A DNA stretch of 64,000 nucleotides. Source: Pseudomonas cremoris (GTDB taxonomy: Bacteria > Pseudomonadota > Gammaproteobacteria > Pseudomonadales > Pseudomonadaceae). The stretch lies in NCBI RefSeq assembly GCF_014230465.1, contig NZ_JAAXCY010000001.1, positions 372,001 to 436,000 of the forward strand, read 5' to 3'. Made by a program: the position numbers and the translations under genes. Positions 25,333 to 34,224 of the stretch are shown here, piece by piece (position 1 is the stretch's first letter; each line of letters begins with the position of its first letter). The notes beneath the pieces are model-generated. The model did not search any database. It worked only from the letters and a program-made list of their open reading frames with translations, and was not told where the DNA came from.

Positions 25333-26120
25333 CACGCCACCTGCGCCACAAGTTGCTGCGACAGCAGATGCTTGAGCAACGCGCGGTAGGCCAGCACGCC
25401 ACGGCTTTTCGGGTCGAACTGCGACGGCGCGAGGCCGGCGCGGCTGGCGTCACGCAGGCGCGTGTCCACCGGGATGTAGCCATTCCAGATGGTGTCCGGG
25501 TAAGCATCACGCAGCACCCGCAAGGTGCCGAGGGACGCCTGGGTGCGACGGTCGAACAAGGTCGGCACGATGCTGAACGGCAGCGCCTGTTTGCGCGACC
25601 GGTTGATCATCGCCAAGGTGCTGACCATGCGCTCCAGGCCTTTGACCGCCAAGTGCTCGGTCTGCACCGGAATCACCAACTGCTGGCTCGCCGCCAAGGC
25701 ATTGACCATCAGCACGCCCAACAACGGCGGGCTGTCGATGATCGCGTAGTCGAAGTCCTGCCACAGCTGCGCCAGGGTCTTGGCGATCACCAGGCCCAGG
25801 CCGCTCTGCCCCGGCGACTGGCGCTCCAGAGTAGCCAGCGCGGTGCTGGATGGCAGCAGCGAAATGCTTGCATTGCTGGTGGGCAGCAACAGTTGCCCGG
25901 GCAGGTCGGCCGGCACGCTGCCTTTGTGCAGGAACAGGTCGTAGTTGCTGTGCTCCAGCGCATCCGGGTCGTAGCCGAAATAGCTGGTCATGGAGCCGTG
26001 GGGGTCCAGGTCGACCACGACCACGCGCTTGCCCGCCTCGGCCAGCAAGCCGGCTAAGGCGATGGAGGTGGTGGTCTTGCCGACTCCACCTTTTTGATTG
26101 GCAACTGCCCAGACTCTCAT
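25332..26120 (-). CDS. parC: ParC, ParA-family polar-positioning ATPase
   Basis: 262 residues of the ParA/MinD superfamily. The deviant Walker A is NQKGGVGKTTT (Lys15), Walker A' is VVVDLDPHGS and Walker B is YAIIDSPPLLG. In this context it is not a plasmid partition protein but the ATPase that recruits ParP and the chemotaxis array to the cell pole. The ATG at 26120 follows GGGAGGAA; a longer frame to 26162 is not needed. Confidence 0.9.
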   Translation of the reverse strand: MRVWAVANQKGGVGKTTTSIALAGLLAEAGKRVVVVDLDPHGSMTSYFGYDPDALEHSNYDLFLHKGSVPADLPGQLLLPTSNASISLLPSSTALATLERQSPGQSGLGLVIAKTLAQLWQDFDYAIIDSPPLLGVLMVNALAASQQLVIPVQTEHLAVKGLERMVSTLAMINRSRKQALPFSIVPTLFDRRTQASLGTLRVLRDAYPDTIWNGYIPVDTRLRDASRAGLAPSQFDPKSRGVLAYRALLKHLLSQQLVAQVA

Positions 26121-26170
26121 TCGGTTGGTTCCTCCCGGCTGGCGCAGGCGCGACCGAGACATTGCATAAG

Positions 26171-27058
26171 TTATAGAGCCGGTGACGGAGTATTGACGGT
26201 GCCCTGACGAACCGGCGGCTTAACAGGAGGCAAAGCAGTTTGTGTGCCAGCGCGCTTTAAGGCGGCGTCCGGTGTTGCATTGGCCGTGCCGGTGCCGGTC
26301 AGGCTGCGACGTACATCCAGGTTACGCGACACCACCAGCACCACCCGGCGGTTCTTCGCGCGACCGTCTGCCGTGGCGTTGTTGGCCACCGGCTGGAACT
26401 CGCCATAGCCCACCGACGCCAGCCGCCCAGGGTTCACGCCCTGCATCGCGAGCATGCGCACGATGCTCGACGCACGTGCCGAGGACAGCTCCCAGTTGGT
26501 CGGGTACTGCGCGGTGCTGATCGGGAAATTGTCGGTGAAGCCTTCGACGTGGATCGGGTTCTCAAACGGTTTGAGGATCGCCGCCACCTTGTCGATGATG
26601 GTAAACGCCTGGTCGCTCGGCAACGCGTCGGCACTGGCGAACAACAGGCTGGAATTAAGCTCGATCTCCACCCACAACTCATTGCCGCGCACGGTCATCT
26701 GGTTGGAGCTGATCAAGTCGCCAAAGGCTGCGCTGATGTCATCGGCGATGCTTTTCAGCGGGTCGCTGGTACCGCCCACGCCGGCGGCGGTTTCGTCGCT
26801 GTCGTTGACCAGCGGCTTGGCTGGGGTGACGGTCTTGGGGCGCTCTTCGCCGATGGGGATCGGCTTGAGGGCGCGGTCGGCATCGTTGAACACCCCGATC
26901 AGCGCCTGGGAAATGACTTTGTACTTGCCTTCGTTGATCGACGAGATGGAGTACATCACCACGAAAAAAGCGAACAGCAAGGTGATGAAGTCCGCATAGG
27001 ACACCAGCCAACGCTCATGGTTGACGTGTTCCTCAGGCTCTCGACGGCGACGGCTCAT
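26171..27058 (-). CDS. motD: Flagellar stator protein MotD (MotB family)
   Basis: 295 residues. The single membrane helix with the proton-carrying aspartate is WLVSYADFITLLFAFFVV (Asp23). A plug/linker follows, then an OmpA-like peptidoglycan-binding domain (about 140-250: VEGFTDNFPI, NWELSSARASSIVRML, NRRVVLVVSR). The C-terminal 40 residues are low-complexity. With MotC it forms the second stator pair of pseudomonads, besides MotAB. Located between motC and parC. Confidence 0.95.
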   Translation of the reverse strand: MSRRRREPEEHVNHERWLVSYADFITLLFAFFVVMYSISSINEGKYKVISQALIGVFNDADRALKPIPIGEERPKTVTPAKPLVNDSDETAAGVGGTSDPLKSIADDISAAFGDLISSNQMTVRGNELWVEIELNSSLLFASADALPSDQAFTIIDKVAAILKPFENPIHVEGFTDNFPISTAQYPTNWELSSARASSIVRMLAMQGVNPGRLASVGYGEFQPVANNATADGRAKNRRVVLVVSRNLDVRRSLTGTGTANATPDAALKRAGTQTALPPVKPPVRQGTVNTPSPAL

Positions 27059-27073
27059 AGACGATCCTCCCCA

Positions 27074-27814
27074 TCAATCCATGAAGCCCTGGAGCTTCAA
27101 TTCGATGGAGCGCGGGTTCTCGCCTTCGGCAATCGACAGGATGCCTTCAAGCAGCATCTCGCGATAACGCGACTGGCGCATGGCAATCGACTTGAGCTTG
27201 CTGGCCACCGGCAGCAACACCAGGTTGGCACTGGCCACGCCGTAGATGGTGGCGACAAACGCCACGGCAATACCGCTGCCCAGTTGCGACGGATCAGCCA
27301 GGTTGCCCATCACGTGGATCAGGCCCATCACCGCACCGATGATGCCGATGGTCGGCGCGTAGCCGCCCATGCTTTCAAAGACTTTGGCAGCGTTGATATC
27401 GCGACTTTCCTGGGTGTAGAAATCCACTTCCAGAATGCTGCGGATGGCTTCCGGTTCGGCGCCGTCTACCAGCAACTGCAGGCCTTTGCGTGCGTAGCTG
27501 TCGGGCTCGGCATCGGCCACGCCTTCCAGGCCCAGCAGGCCTTCCTTGCGTGCAGTGAGGCTCCAGTTGACCACGCGGTCGATGCCACCGGGCAGGTCTA
27601 CGCGTGGCGGGAAAATGATCCAAACCAGGATCTGCATGGCGCGCTTGAACGAGCTCAAGGGCGACTGCAACAACGCAGCACCGACGGTGCCGCCGATCAC
27701 GATCAACGCCGCCGGGCCGTTGGCCAGGGCGCCAAGGTGACCGCCTTCGAGGTAGTTGCCGCCAATGATTGCGACAAACGCCATGATGATGCCGATCAGG
27801 CTTAAAACATCCAT
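27074..27814 (-). CDS. motC: Flagellar stator protein MotC (MotA family)
   Basis: 246 residues with four membrane helices: two near the N-terminus (LIGIIMAFVAIIGGNYLEGG and PAALIVIGGTVGAALLQ) and two after the cytoplasmic loop (YAPTIGIIGAVMGLIHVM and IAVAFVATIYGVASANLV). Length and pattern fit MotA/ExbB-type proton channels. Start overlaps the cheB stop (TGATG). Confidence 0.95.
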   Translation of the reverse strand: MDVLSLIGIIMAFVAIIGGNYLEGGHLGALANGPAALIVIGGTVGAALLQSPLSSFKRAMQILVWIIFPPRVDLPGGIDRVVNWSLTARKEGLLGLEGVADAEPDSYARKGLQLLVDGAEPEAIRSILEVDFYTQESRDINAAKVFESMGGYAPTIGIIGAVMGLIHVMGNLADPSQLGSGIAVAFVATIYGVASANLVLLPVASKLKSIAMRQSRYREMLLEGILSIAEGENPRSIELKLQGFMD

Positions 27815-28947
27815 CAGAGGCAGGCCTCCACCAGATGCTTGCCGATGTCGTCCAGGCTATAGACGGCGTCGGCCAGGTCAGCCTTGACGATGGCCATGGG
27901 CATGCCATAGATCACGCAACTGGCTTCGTCCTGGGCCCAGATGGCACTGCCGCCCTGTTTGAGCAGGCGCGCGCCTTCACGGCCATCAGCGCCCATGCCG
28001 GTGAGCACCACCGCCAGAACTTTGTCGCCGTAGGACTTGGCTGCCGAACCGAAGGTGATATCCACGCACGGCTTGTAGTTGAGGCGTTCATCGCCCGGCA
28101 GGATTTTGATCGCGCCACGGCCATCCACCATCATCTGCTTGCCACCCGGAGCCAACAGCGCCAAACCAGGACGCAAGATGTCGCCATCCTCGGCTTCCTT
28201 GACGCTGATGCGGCACAACTTGTCCAGGCGCTCGGCGAAGGCCTTGGTGAACGCGGCCGGCATGTGCTGGACCAACACGATCGGCGCGGGGAAGTTGGCC
28301 GGCAACTGGGTCAGCACACGTTGCAGGGCAACCGGGCCACCGGTGGAGGTGCCGATGGCGACCAGCTTGTAAGCCTTGCGCTTGGGCGCCGGCGAATGCG
28401 CCGTTGCAGCAGGTGCAGGCGCACGTACCGGCGCTACCGCAGGCCGTGGAACGGGCGCAGGCGCAGGCCGTGCAAACGATGACGTCGGCGCGGTCGGCGT
28501 AGCCACCGGTGAAGGCGCCGGGGCTGGCGCACTGAACAGACTGCGACGGTTACTGCGGGAAATGCTGTGGACTTTCTCGCACAACAGTTGCTTGACCTTC
28601 TCGGGGTTGCGCGAGATGTCTTCGAAGTTCTTCGGCAGGAAGTCCACCGCACCAGCGTCCAGCGCGTCAAGGGTTACCCGGGCGCCTTCGTGGGTCAGCG
28701 AGGAGAACATCAACACCGGGGTCGGGCAGCGCTGCATGATGTGCCGGACGGCCGTGATGCCATCCATCATCGGCATCTCGTAGTCCATGGTGATCACGTC
28801 AGGTTTCAACGCAATGGCTTGATCGATCGCCTCTTTGCCGTTGGTGGCCGTGCCAACCACCTGGATCGTTGGATCGGCGGAAAGAATTTCCGAGACGCGG
28901 CGGCGGAAGAAACCCGAATCGTCCACCACCAGGACCTTGACTGCCAT
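27814..28947 (-). CDS. cheB: Chemotaxis methylesterase CheB
   Basis: 377 residues. Receiver domain with [13 protein letters not shown] and the phospho-acceptor Asp55 ([13 protein letters not shown]); a long Ala/Pro linker (about 145-200); then the methylesterase domain with the triad segments [21 protein letters not shown] and [11 protein letters not shown]. It removes methyl groups from receptor glutamates for adaptation. The ATG at 28947 has GGAG seven bases upstream; the longer frame is spurious. Confidence 0.96.
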   Translation of the reverse strand: MAVKVLVVDDSGFFRRRVSEILSADPTIQVVGTATNGKEAIDQAIALKPDVITMDYEMPMMDGITAVRHIMQRCPTPVLMFSSLTHEGARVTLDALDAGAVDFLPKNFEDISRNPEKVKQLLCEKVHSISRSNRRSLFSAPAPAPSPVATPTAPTSSFARPAPAPVPRPAVAPVRAPAPAATAHSPAPKRKAYKLVAIGTSTGGPVALQRVLTQLPANFPAPIVLVQHMPAAFTKAFAERLDKLCRISVKEAEDGDILRPGLALLAPGGKQMMVDGRGAIKILPGDERLNYKPCVDITFGSAAKSYGDKVLAVVLTGMGADGREGARLLKQGGSAIWAQDEASCVIYGMPMAIVKADLADAVYSLDDIGKHLVEACL

Positions 28948-28960
28948 AAACACTCCGTTA

Positions 28961-28990
28961 GGTGGGGCGGGCAAACCGCCCTGCCCCACC
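28961..28990. other. Strong hairpin between cheA and cheB
   Basis: GGTGGGGC and GCCCCACC arms (8 bp) with an inner GGGC/GCCC stem and one bulged base, 15 bp before cheB. There is no U-tract, so it is probably an mRNA stabilising or processing structure inside the operon, not a terminator. Confidence 0.55.
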
Positions 28991-28994
28991 AGAA

Positions 28995-31190
28995 TCAAAT
29001 ACGCCGAGCGGCGTAACGCTTGAGCATGCTCGGAACATCGAGAATCAGCGCGATCCGACCGTCACCGGTAATGGTCGCACCCGACATGCCCGGGGTTCCC
29101 TGCAGCATTTTGCCCAAAGGCTTGATGACCACTTCTTCCTGGCCCACCAGTTGATCGACGACAAAGCCGATGCGCTGGGTGCCCACGGAGAGAATCACCA
29201 CATGGCCTTCGCGCTGCTCTTCATGCTTGGCCGATGCCACCAGCCAGCGCTTGAGGTAGAACAGTGGCAACGCCTTGTCGCGCACGATCACCACTTCCTG
29301 GCCGTCCACCACGTTGGTGCGCGACAGGTCGAGGTGGAAGATCTCGTTGACGTTGACCAGAGGGAAGGCGAACGCCTGGTTGCCCAGCATCACCATCAGG
29401 GTTGGCATGATCGCCAAGGTCAATGGCACCTTGATCACGATCTTCGAGCCCTGGCCCTTGGTCGAGTAGATATTGATCGAGCCATTGAGCTGGCTGATCT
29501 TGGTCTTCACCACGTCCATGCCCACACCACGGCCGGACACGTCGGAAATCTCGGTCTTGGTCGAGAAGCCCGGGGCGAAGATCAGGTTGTAGCACTCGGT
29601 ATCGGTCAGGCGGTCGGCGGCGTCCTTGTCCATCACGCCACGCTTGACCGCGATATTGCGCAGGATGGTCGGGTCCATGCCCTTGCCGTCATCGGTGATC
29701 GACAGCAGGATATGGTCGCCTTCTTGCTCGGCCGCCAGAATCACCTTGCCGTTGCGGGACTTGCCCGAGGCTTCGCGCTCTTCCGGGGTTTCCACGCCGT
29801 GGTCGACCGCGTTGCGCACCAAGTGGACCAGCGGGTCGGCCAGGGCCTCGACAAGGTTTTTGTCGAGGTCGGTTTCTTCACCCACCAGTTCCAGGTTGAT
29901 TTCTTTCTTCAATTGGCGCGCCAAGTCGCGAACCAAACGCGGGAAGCGGCCGAAGACTTTCTTGATCGGCTGCATCCGCGTTTTCATCACGGCGGTCTGC
30001 AGATCGGCCGTCACCACGTCCAGGTTCGACACGGCCTTTTGCATGGCTTCATCGCCGCTGCTCAGGCCCAGGCGTACCAGGCGGTTACGCACCAACACCA
30101 GTTCGCCCACCATGTTCATGATGTCGTCCAGGCGTGCGGTATCCACCCGCACGGTGGTTTCAGCTTCGCTGGCAGCCTTTTCGGCAACCGGCGCCGCTGC
30201 GGCACGAGCGGGAGCAGGCGCTGGGGCAGGTGCAGGTGCAGGTTTGGCGGCAACGGGCGCCGCGGCCTTGGCGGCAACCGGAGCCGGCGCGGCAACGGCG
30301 GCTGCGGCGGCCGGGGCCACTTCGGTGAACTTGCCCTTGCCGTGCAACTCGTCCAACAGGGACTCGAACTCGTGATCGGAGATCAGGCCGTCGCCGGCCG
30401 GCTCCACACTGGCAGCAGGCGCTGCGGCAGTCGCGGCGATTTCCGGCAAGGCGTCGGCCACAAAGGTGCCCTTGCCGTGCAGTTGGTCGAGCAGCGCTTC
30501 GAATTCGTCGTCGGTGATATCAGTGCTGGCGCTAGCCGCAGGGGCTTCTGGCGCAGCGGCAGTGGCCACCGCATCGGCCGCGAACTGGCCTTTGCCGTGC
30601 AACTGGTCGAGCAGGGATTCAAACTCTGCGTCGGTAATGTCTTCGCTGGTCGGTGCCGCAACGGGCGCCGCTGGCGCTTCTGCCTCGGCCTTCACGGCAC
30701 TGAGGGAGTTGAGCAGCTGTTCGAACTCGCTGTCGGTCACATCCGGCTCTGCTTCAACGACAGCGACCGCCACCTCGACAACCGGTGCGGGCGAGTTGTC
30801 GGCAGGTTCCGCCAGGCGCGCCAGGGCGGCCAGCAGTTCCGGGGTGGCCGCAGTGATCGGTGCACGTTCGCGCACTTCGCTGAACATGCCGTTGACTGCA
30901 TCCAGTGCTTCGAGAATCACGTCCATCAATTCCGAATCAACGTGACGCTCACCCTTGCGCAGGATGTCGAACACGTTCTCGGCGATGTGGCAGCACTCCA
31001 CCAGCTCATGGAGCTGGAGGAAGCCGGCGCCCCCTTTTACAGTGTGAAAACCGCGAAAAATTGCATTGAGCAGGTTCGCATCATCCGGTCGGCTTTCCAG
31101 CTCGACCAGTTGCTCGGACAACTGCTCTAAAATTTCGCCGGCCTCTACAAGGAAATCCTGAAGGATTTCTTCATCGGCGCCGAAGCTCAT
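28995..31190 (-). CDS. cheA: Chemotaxis histidine kinase CheA
   Basis: 731 residues. P1 phosphotransfer domain with His49 ([13 protein letters not shown]); a long Ala/Pro-rich middle containing four copies of a D(I/V)(T/S)D-x-EFE-x-LL-x-x-L motif (150-167, 184-203, 224-243, 269-288), the last three ending LHGKGxF; then dimerisation ([19 protein letters not shown]), the ATPase domain ([34 protein letters not shown]) and the C-terminal CheW-like domain. No ordinary P2 domain is seen. It phosphorylates CheY and CheB. Cotranscribed with cheZ, 11 bp upstream. Confidence 0.97.
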   Translation of the reverse strand: MSFGADEEILQDFLVEAGEILEQLSEQLVELESRPDDANLLNAIFRGFHTVKGGAGFLQLHELVECCHIAENVFDILRKGERHVDSELMDVILEALDAVNGMFSEVRERAPITAATPELLAALARLAEPADNSPAPVVEVAVAVVEAEPDVTDSEFEQLLNSLSAVKAEAEAPAAPVAAPTSEDITDAEFESLLDQLHGKGQFAADAVATAAAPEAPAASASTDITDDEFEALLDQLHGKGTFVADALPEIAATAAAPAASVEPAGDGLISDHEFESLLDELHGKGKFTEVAPAAAAAVAAPAPVAAKAAAPVAAKPAPAPAPAPAPARAAAAPVAEKAASEAETTVRVDTARLDDIMNMVGELVLVRNRLVRLGLSSGDEAMQKAVSNLDVVTADLQTAVMKTRMQPIKKVFGRFPRLVRDLARQLKKEINLELVGEETDLDKNLVEALADPLVHLVRNAVDHGVETPEEREASGKSRNGKVILAAEQEGDHILLSITDDGKGMDPTILRNIAVKRGVMDKDAADRLTDTECYNLIFAPGFSTKTEISDVSGRGVGMDVVKTKISQLNGSINIYSTKGQGSKIVIKVPLTLAIMPTLMVMLGNQAFAFPLVNVNEIFHLDLSRTNVVDGQEVVIVRDKALPLFYLKRWLVASAKHEEQREGHVVILSVGTQRIGFVVDQLVGQEEVVIKPLGKMLQGTPGMSGATITGDGRIALILDVPSMLKRYAARRI

Positions 31191-31201
31191 GTGGGTGCTC
31201 C

Positions 31202-31990
31202 TTAGAAGCCTAAACTGGATAACAGGTCATCAACATCATCTTGACCCGATACAACGTCTTCACGTTTATCGGCATGAATCTGCGGACCTTCACCCTTGGC
31301 GAGATGTTTTTGCGGATCTTTTTCCGAGAGGATCGCTTCGCGGTCATGTTCGATGCCGGCAAAACGGTCAACTTGGCCTGCCATGAGCACCAATTTGAGC
31401 AAATTGCTTTCCACTTCGGTGACCAGTTGGGTCACGCGCTTGATCACCTGACCGGTGAGGTCCTGGTAATCCTGGGCCAGCAGAATGTCGTTGAGGTTGC
31501 TGGAAACCGTGCGGTTTTCCTGCTCGCTGCGAGACAGAAAACCTTCAACCCGACGCGCCAACTCACGAAACTCTTCAGCCCCCACTTCACGACGCATGAA
31601 GCGGCCCCAGTCAACGCTGAGGGCCTGGGCTTCAGTGGCCATGCCGTTGACCAGAGGCGTGGCGTTTTCCACCAGGTCCATGGTGCGATTAGCCGCCGCC
31701 TCAGTCAGCCTGACCACATAGGACAGGCGTTCGGTGGCATCCGTAATTTGCGAGATTTCCTCGGCCTGGGGCATGTGCGGGTCAATCTGAAAATTGACGA
31801 TCGCACTGTGCAGCTCGCGTGTGAGCTTGCCCACTTCCTGGTACAGGCCGCGGTCACGGGTCTGGTTGAGCTCATGGATTAACTGCACCGCGTCGCCGAA
31901 CTGGCCTTTTTCAAGGCTGTCGACCAACTGGTGAGCATGCTTTTTCAGGGTCGACTCGAAGTCTCCCTGTGATGTTTCTTTATGCTCCAT
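31202..31990 (-). CDS. cheZ: CheY-P phosphatase CheZ
   Basis: 262 residues, mostly helical. The active-site segment LLAQDYQDLTGQVIKR supplies Asp177 and Gln181, equivalent to Asp143 and Gln147 of E. coli CheZ. The C-terminal DDVDDLLSSLGF is the CheY-binding helix. Located 18 bp after cheY, as in the standard operon. Confidence 0.96.
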   Translation of the reverse strand: MEHKETSQGDFESTLKKHAHQLVDSLEKGQFGDAVQLIHELNQTRDRGLYQEVGKLTRELHSAIVNFQIDPHMPQAEEISQITDATERLSYVVRLTEAAANRTMDLVENATPLVNGMATEAQALSVDWGRFMRREVGAEEFRELARRVEGFLSRSEQENRTVSSNLNDILLAQDYQDLTGQVIKRVTQLVTEVESNLLKLVLMAGQVDRFAGIEHDREAILSEKDPQKHLAKGEGPQIHADKREDVVSGQDDVDDLLSSLGF

Positions 31991-32008
31991 AGCTCCCCCG
32001 CGATGGCA

Positions 32009-32383
32009 TTAGCCGTGGATGCGTTCGAAGATTTTCTCGATCTTCTCTTTCAAGGCCAGTGCAGTGAAAGGCTTGACCACGTAACCGTTGACCCCGGCCT
32101 GGGCGGCTTCGATGATCTGCTCACGCTTGGCTTCGGCGGTCACCATCAGCACAGGAAGGCTGCGCAGTTTTTCGTCAGCGCGCACGTGGCGCAGCAAGTC
32201 GATACCGGTCATGCCCGGCATGTTCCAGTCCGTTACCAGAAAGTCGATGCTCCCGCTGTTGAGGATCGGAATCGCCGTAATGCCGTCATCCGCCTCGACC
32301 GTGTTTGTGAACCCAAGGTCACGCAACAGGTTTTTTATGATCCGCCGCATCGTTGAGAAGTCATCAACGATGAGGATTTTCAT
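32009..32383 (-). CDS. cheY: Chemotaxis response regulator CheY
   Basis: 124-residue single-domain receiver: acidic pair Asp7-Asp8, phospho-acceptor Asp52 (LVTDWNMPG), Thr82 and Lys104 (VVKPF). When phosphorylated it binds FliM and changes rotation. The ATG at 32383 (KILIVDDFS) is conserved; GGAGG lies some 20 bases upstream and only GGACAAG is near, so translation may begin at an in-frame TTG 12 bases upstream. Confidence 0.96.
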   Translation of the reverse strand: MKILIVDDFSTMRRIIKNLLRDLGFTNTVEADDGITAIPILNSGSIDFLVTDWNMPGMTGIDLLRHVRADEKLRSLPVLMVTAEAKREQIIEAAQAGVNGYVVKPFTALALKEKIEKIFERIHG

Positions 32384-32528
32384 GTTCTTGTCCAATTCGA
32401 CCTCCAAGCAGTCTTAAACGCGCCCAGCACCTGGACGCGCCATTTCAATCAACAGGCATTACACAAAAAGGACTGCCGGGGTACCACGGAGCGCCCCCGC
32501 GAAAGCCTGCGGCTTCACGGTCTCGTCT

Positions 32529-32546
32529 GCAGTGTCCCCACACTGC
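32529..32546. terminator. Hairpin after fliA, possible attenuator
   Basis: GCAGTGT-CCCC-ACACTGC, 7-bp perfect stem located at the 3' end of fliA in the 166-bp gap before cheY. No U-tract follows, so it may weaken rather than stop read-through into the che genes. Several other GC-rich inverted stretches lie in the same gap. Confidence 0.35.
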
Positions 32547-32549
32547 CTG

Positions 32550-33290
32550 TCAGCGCGCTCGCCACTCTCCCAAACGCCCCCGCAAGCGGGCTGCGCACTG
32601 GCTGTGCAACTGGCTGACTCGTGATTCGCTGACCCCCAGGACCTCACCGATTTCCTTGAGGTTCAGCTCTTCGTCGTAGTACAGCGCCAACACCAGTCGC
32701 TCACGCTCCGGCAAATTGGCTATCGCGTCCGCCAACGCCCCCTGGAAGCGTTCATCTTCCAGGTCGCGCGACGGCTCAAGATGAGCACTCGCGCCGTCCT
32801 CGTGCAGCCCTTCGTGTTCGCCGTCCTGCAAGAGGTCGTCGAAACTGAACAGGCGGCTGCCCAAGGTATCGTTCAAAATCCCGTAGTAATCATCGAGACT
32901 CAATTGGAGTTCGGCCGCAACTTCATGATCTTTAGCGTCGCGACCGGTTTTTGCTTCAATTGCGCGAATTGCATCACTGACCATGCGCGTATTGCGATGC
33001 ACCGAACGCGGCGCCCAGTCACCTTTACGGACCTCGTCGAGCATCGCACCCCGGATACGGATACCCGCATACGTCTCGAAACTCGCCCCCTTGCTCGCGT
33101 CGTATTTGGTCGACACTTCGAGCAGGCCGATCATGCCCGCCTGGATCAGGTCTTCGACCTGGACGCTGGCGGGCAGGCGTGCCAGCAGGTGATAGGCGAT
33201 GCGCTTGACCAGCGGCGCGTAGCGCTCGATCAACTCGCCCTGGCTGTCACGGGCAGACTTCTTGTACGCGTTGTAGCCGGTCGCTGTCAT
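32550..33290 (-). CDS. fliA: Flagellar sigma factor FliA (sigma-28)
   Basis: 246 residues. Region 2 (LVKRIAYHLLARLP, VEDLIQAGMIGLLEVS, FETYAGIRIRGAMLDEVRK) and region 4 (LPERERLVLALYYDEELNL, EIGEVLGVSESRVSQLHSQ) are intact. It drives late flagellar genes such as fliC and is held by FlgM (outside the window). The ATG at 33290 overlaps the fleN stop (ATGA), so it is coupled to fleN. Confidence 0.97.
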   Translation of the reverse strand: MTATGYNAYKKSARDSQGELIERYAPLVKRIAYHLLARLPASVQVEDLIQAGMIGLLEVSTKYDASKGASFETYAGIRIRGAMLDEVRKGDWAPRSVHRNTRMVSDAIRAIEAKTGRDAKDHEVAAELQLSLDDYYGILNDTLGSRLFSFDDLLQDGEHEGLHEDGASAHLEPSRDLEDERFQGALADAIANLPERERLVLALYYDEELNLKEIGEVLGVSESRVSQLHSQCAARLRGRLGEWRAR

Positions 33291-34120
33291 AGCACGGGTC
33301 CTGCGCTCGTCTGATGCACCAATCGCTCGACGAAAAACTCCAGATGCCCCCGAGGGTTGGCGGGCAATGGCCAGGTATCGACTTTCTGGGCAATGGCCTT
33401 GAACGCCAGTGCGCATTTCGAACGAGGGAACGCTTCATAGACCGCACGCTGCTTTTGCACGGCCTTGCGCACACACTCGTCATAGGGAACTGCGCCGACA
33501 TATTGTAAGGCGACATCGAGGAAGCGATCCGTGACCTTGGTCAACTTCGCGAACAGGTTTCGCCCTTCCTGCGGGCTTTGGGCCATGTTGGCCAATACGC
33601 GGAAGCGGTTCATGCCGTAGTCACGGTTAAGCAGTTTGATCAGGGCGTAGGCGTCGGTGATCGAGGTGGGTTCATCGCAGACCACCAGCAGGACTTCCTG
33701 CGCCGCGCGCACAAAGCTGACCACGGACTCGCCGATCCCGGCGGCGGTGTCGATCACCAGCACGTCGAGGTTGTCGCCAATATCGCTGAACGCCTGGATC
33801 AGGCCGGCATGCTGCGCCGGGCTCAGGTGCACCATGCTCTGGGTACCGGAGGCGGCCGGTACGATGCGGATGCCACCCGGGCCCTGGAGCAGCACATCGC
33901 GCAGCTCGCAGCGCCCTTCGATGACATCGGCGAGGGTGTGTTTGGGTGTCAGCCCGAGCAGAACGTCGACGTTCGCCAGCCCCAGGTCAGCATCCAGCAG
34001 CATGACGCGACGGCCAAGCTCTGCCAGGGCCAGGGACAAATTCACTGACACGTTAGTTTTCCCGACGCCACCTTTGCCGCCGGTCACCGCGATCACCTGT
34101 ACGGGATGCATGCTGCCCAT
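33287..34120 (-). CDS. fleN: Flagellar number regulator FleN (FlhG)
   Basis: 277-residue MinD-like ATPase. Walker A TGGKGGVGKTN (Lys21), VMLLDADLGLANVDVLLG and VLVIDTAAGIG are diagnostic; the sequence follows P. aeruginosa FleN closely. It binds FleQ and limits the number of polar flagella. Lies between flhF and fliA. Start at ATG 34120. Confidence 0.97.
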   Translation of the reverse strand: MGSMHPVQVIAVTGGKGGVGKTNVSVNLSLALAELGRRVMLLDADLGLANVDVLLGLTPKHTLADVIEGRCELRDVLLQGPGGIRIVPAASGTQSMVHLSPAQHAGLIQAFSDIGDNLDVLVIDTAAGIGESVVSFVRAAQEVLLVVCDEPTSITDAYALIKLLNRDYGMNRFRVLANMAQSPQEGRNLFAKLTKVTDRFLDVALQYVGAVPYDECVRKAVQKQRAVYEAFPRSKCALAFKAIAQKVDTWPLPANPRGHLEFFVERLVHQTSAGPVL

Positions 34121-34224
34121 TTTATTTCTTTACCTTGTCTTGCTTAGACGCAGGCTACATGGCTTGGCCGCGTGTATCTTGCAGACCATCGATGTAGGTA
34201 CATTTCACGGTGTTCGTCCTGCCC

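Noticed and set aside
25332..26120. Plasmid partition gene parA, suggesting a mobile element
   Set aside because: The gene lies in the fixed motCD-parC-parP-cheW order of the chemotaxis operon; there is no parB, centromere or integrase.
28962..31130. 722-codon plus-strand frame opposite cheA
   Set aside because: His/Gly-rich composition typical of antisense reading of a GC-rich gene; cheA on the minus strand is unambiguous.
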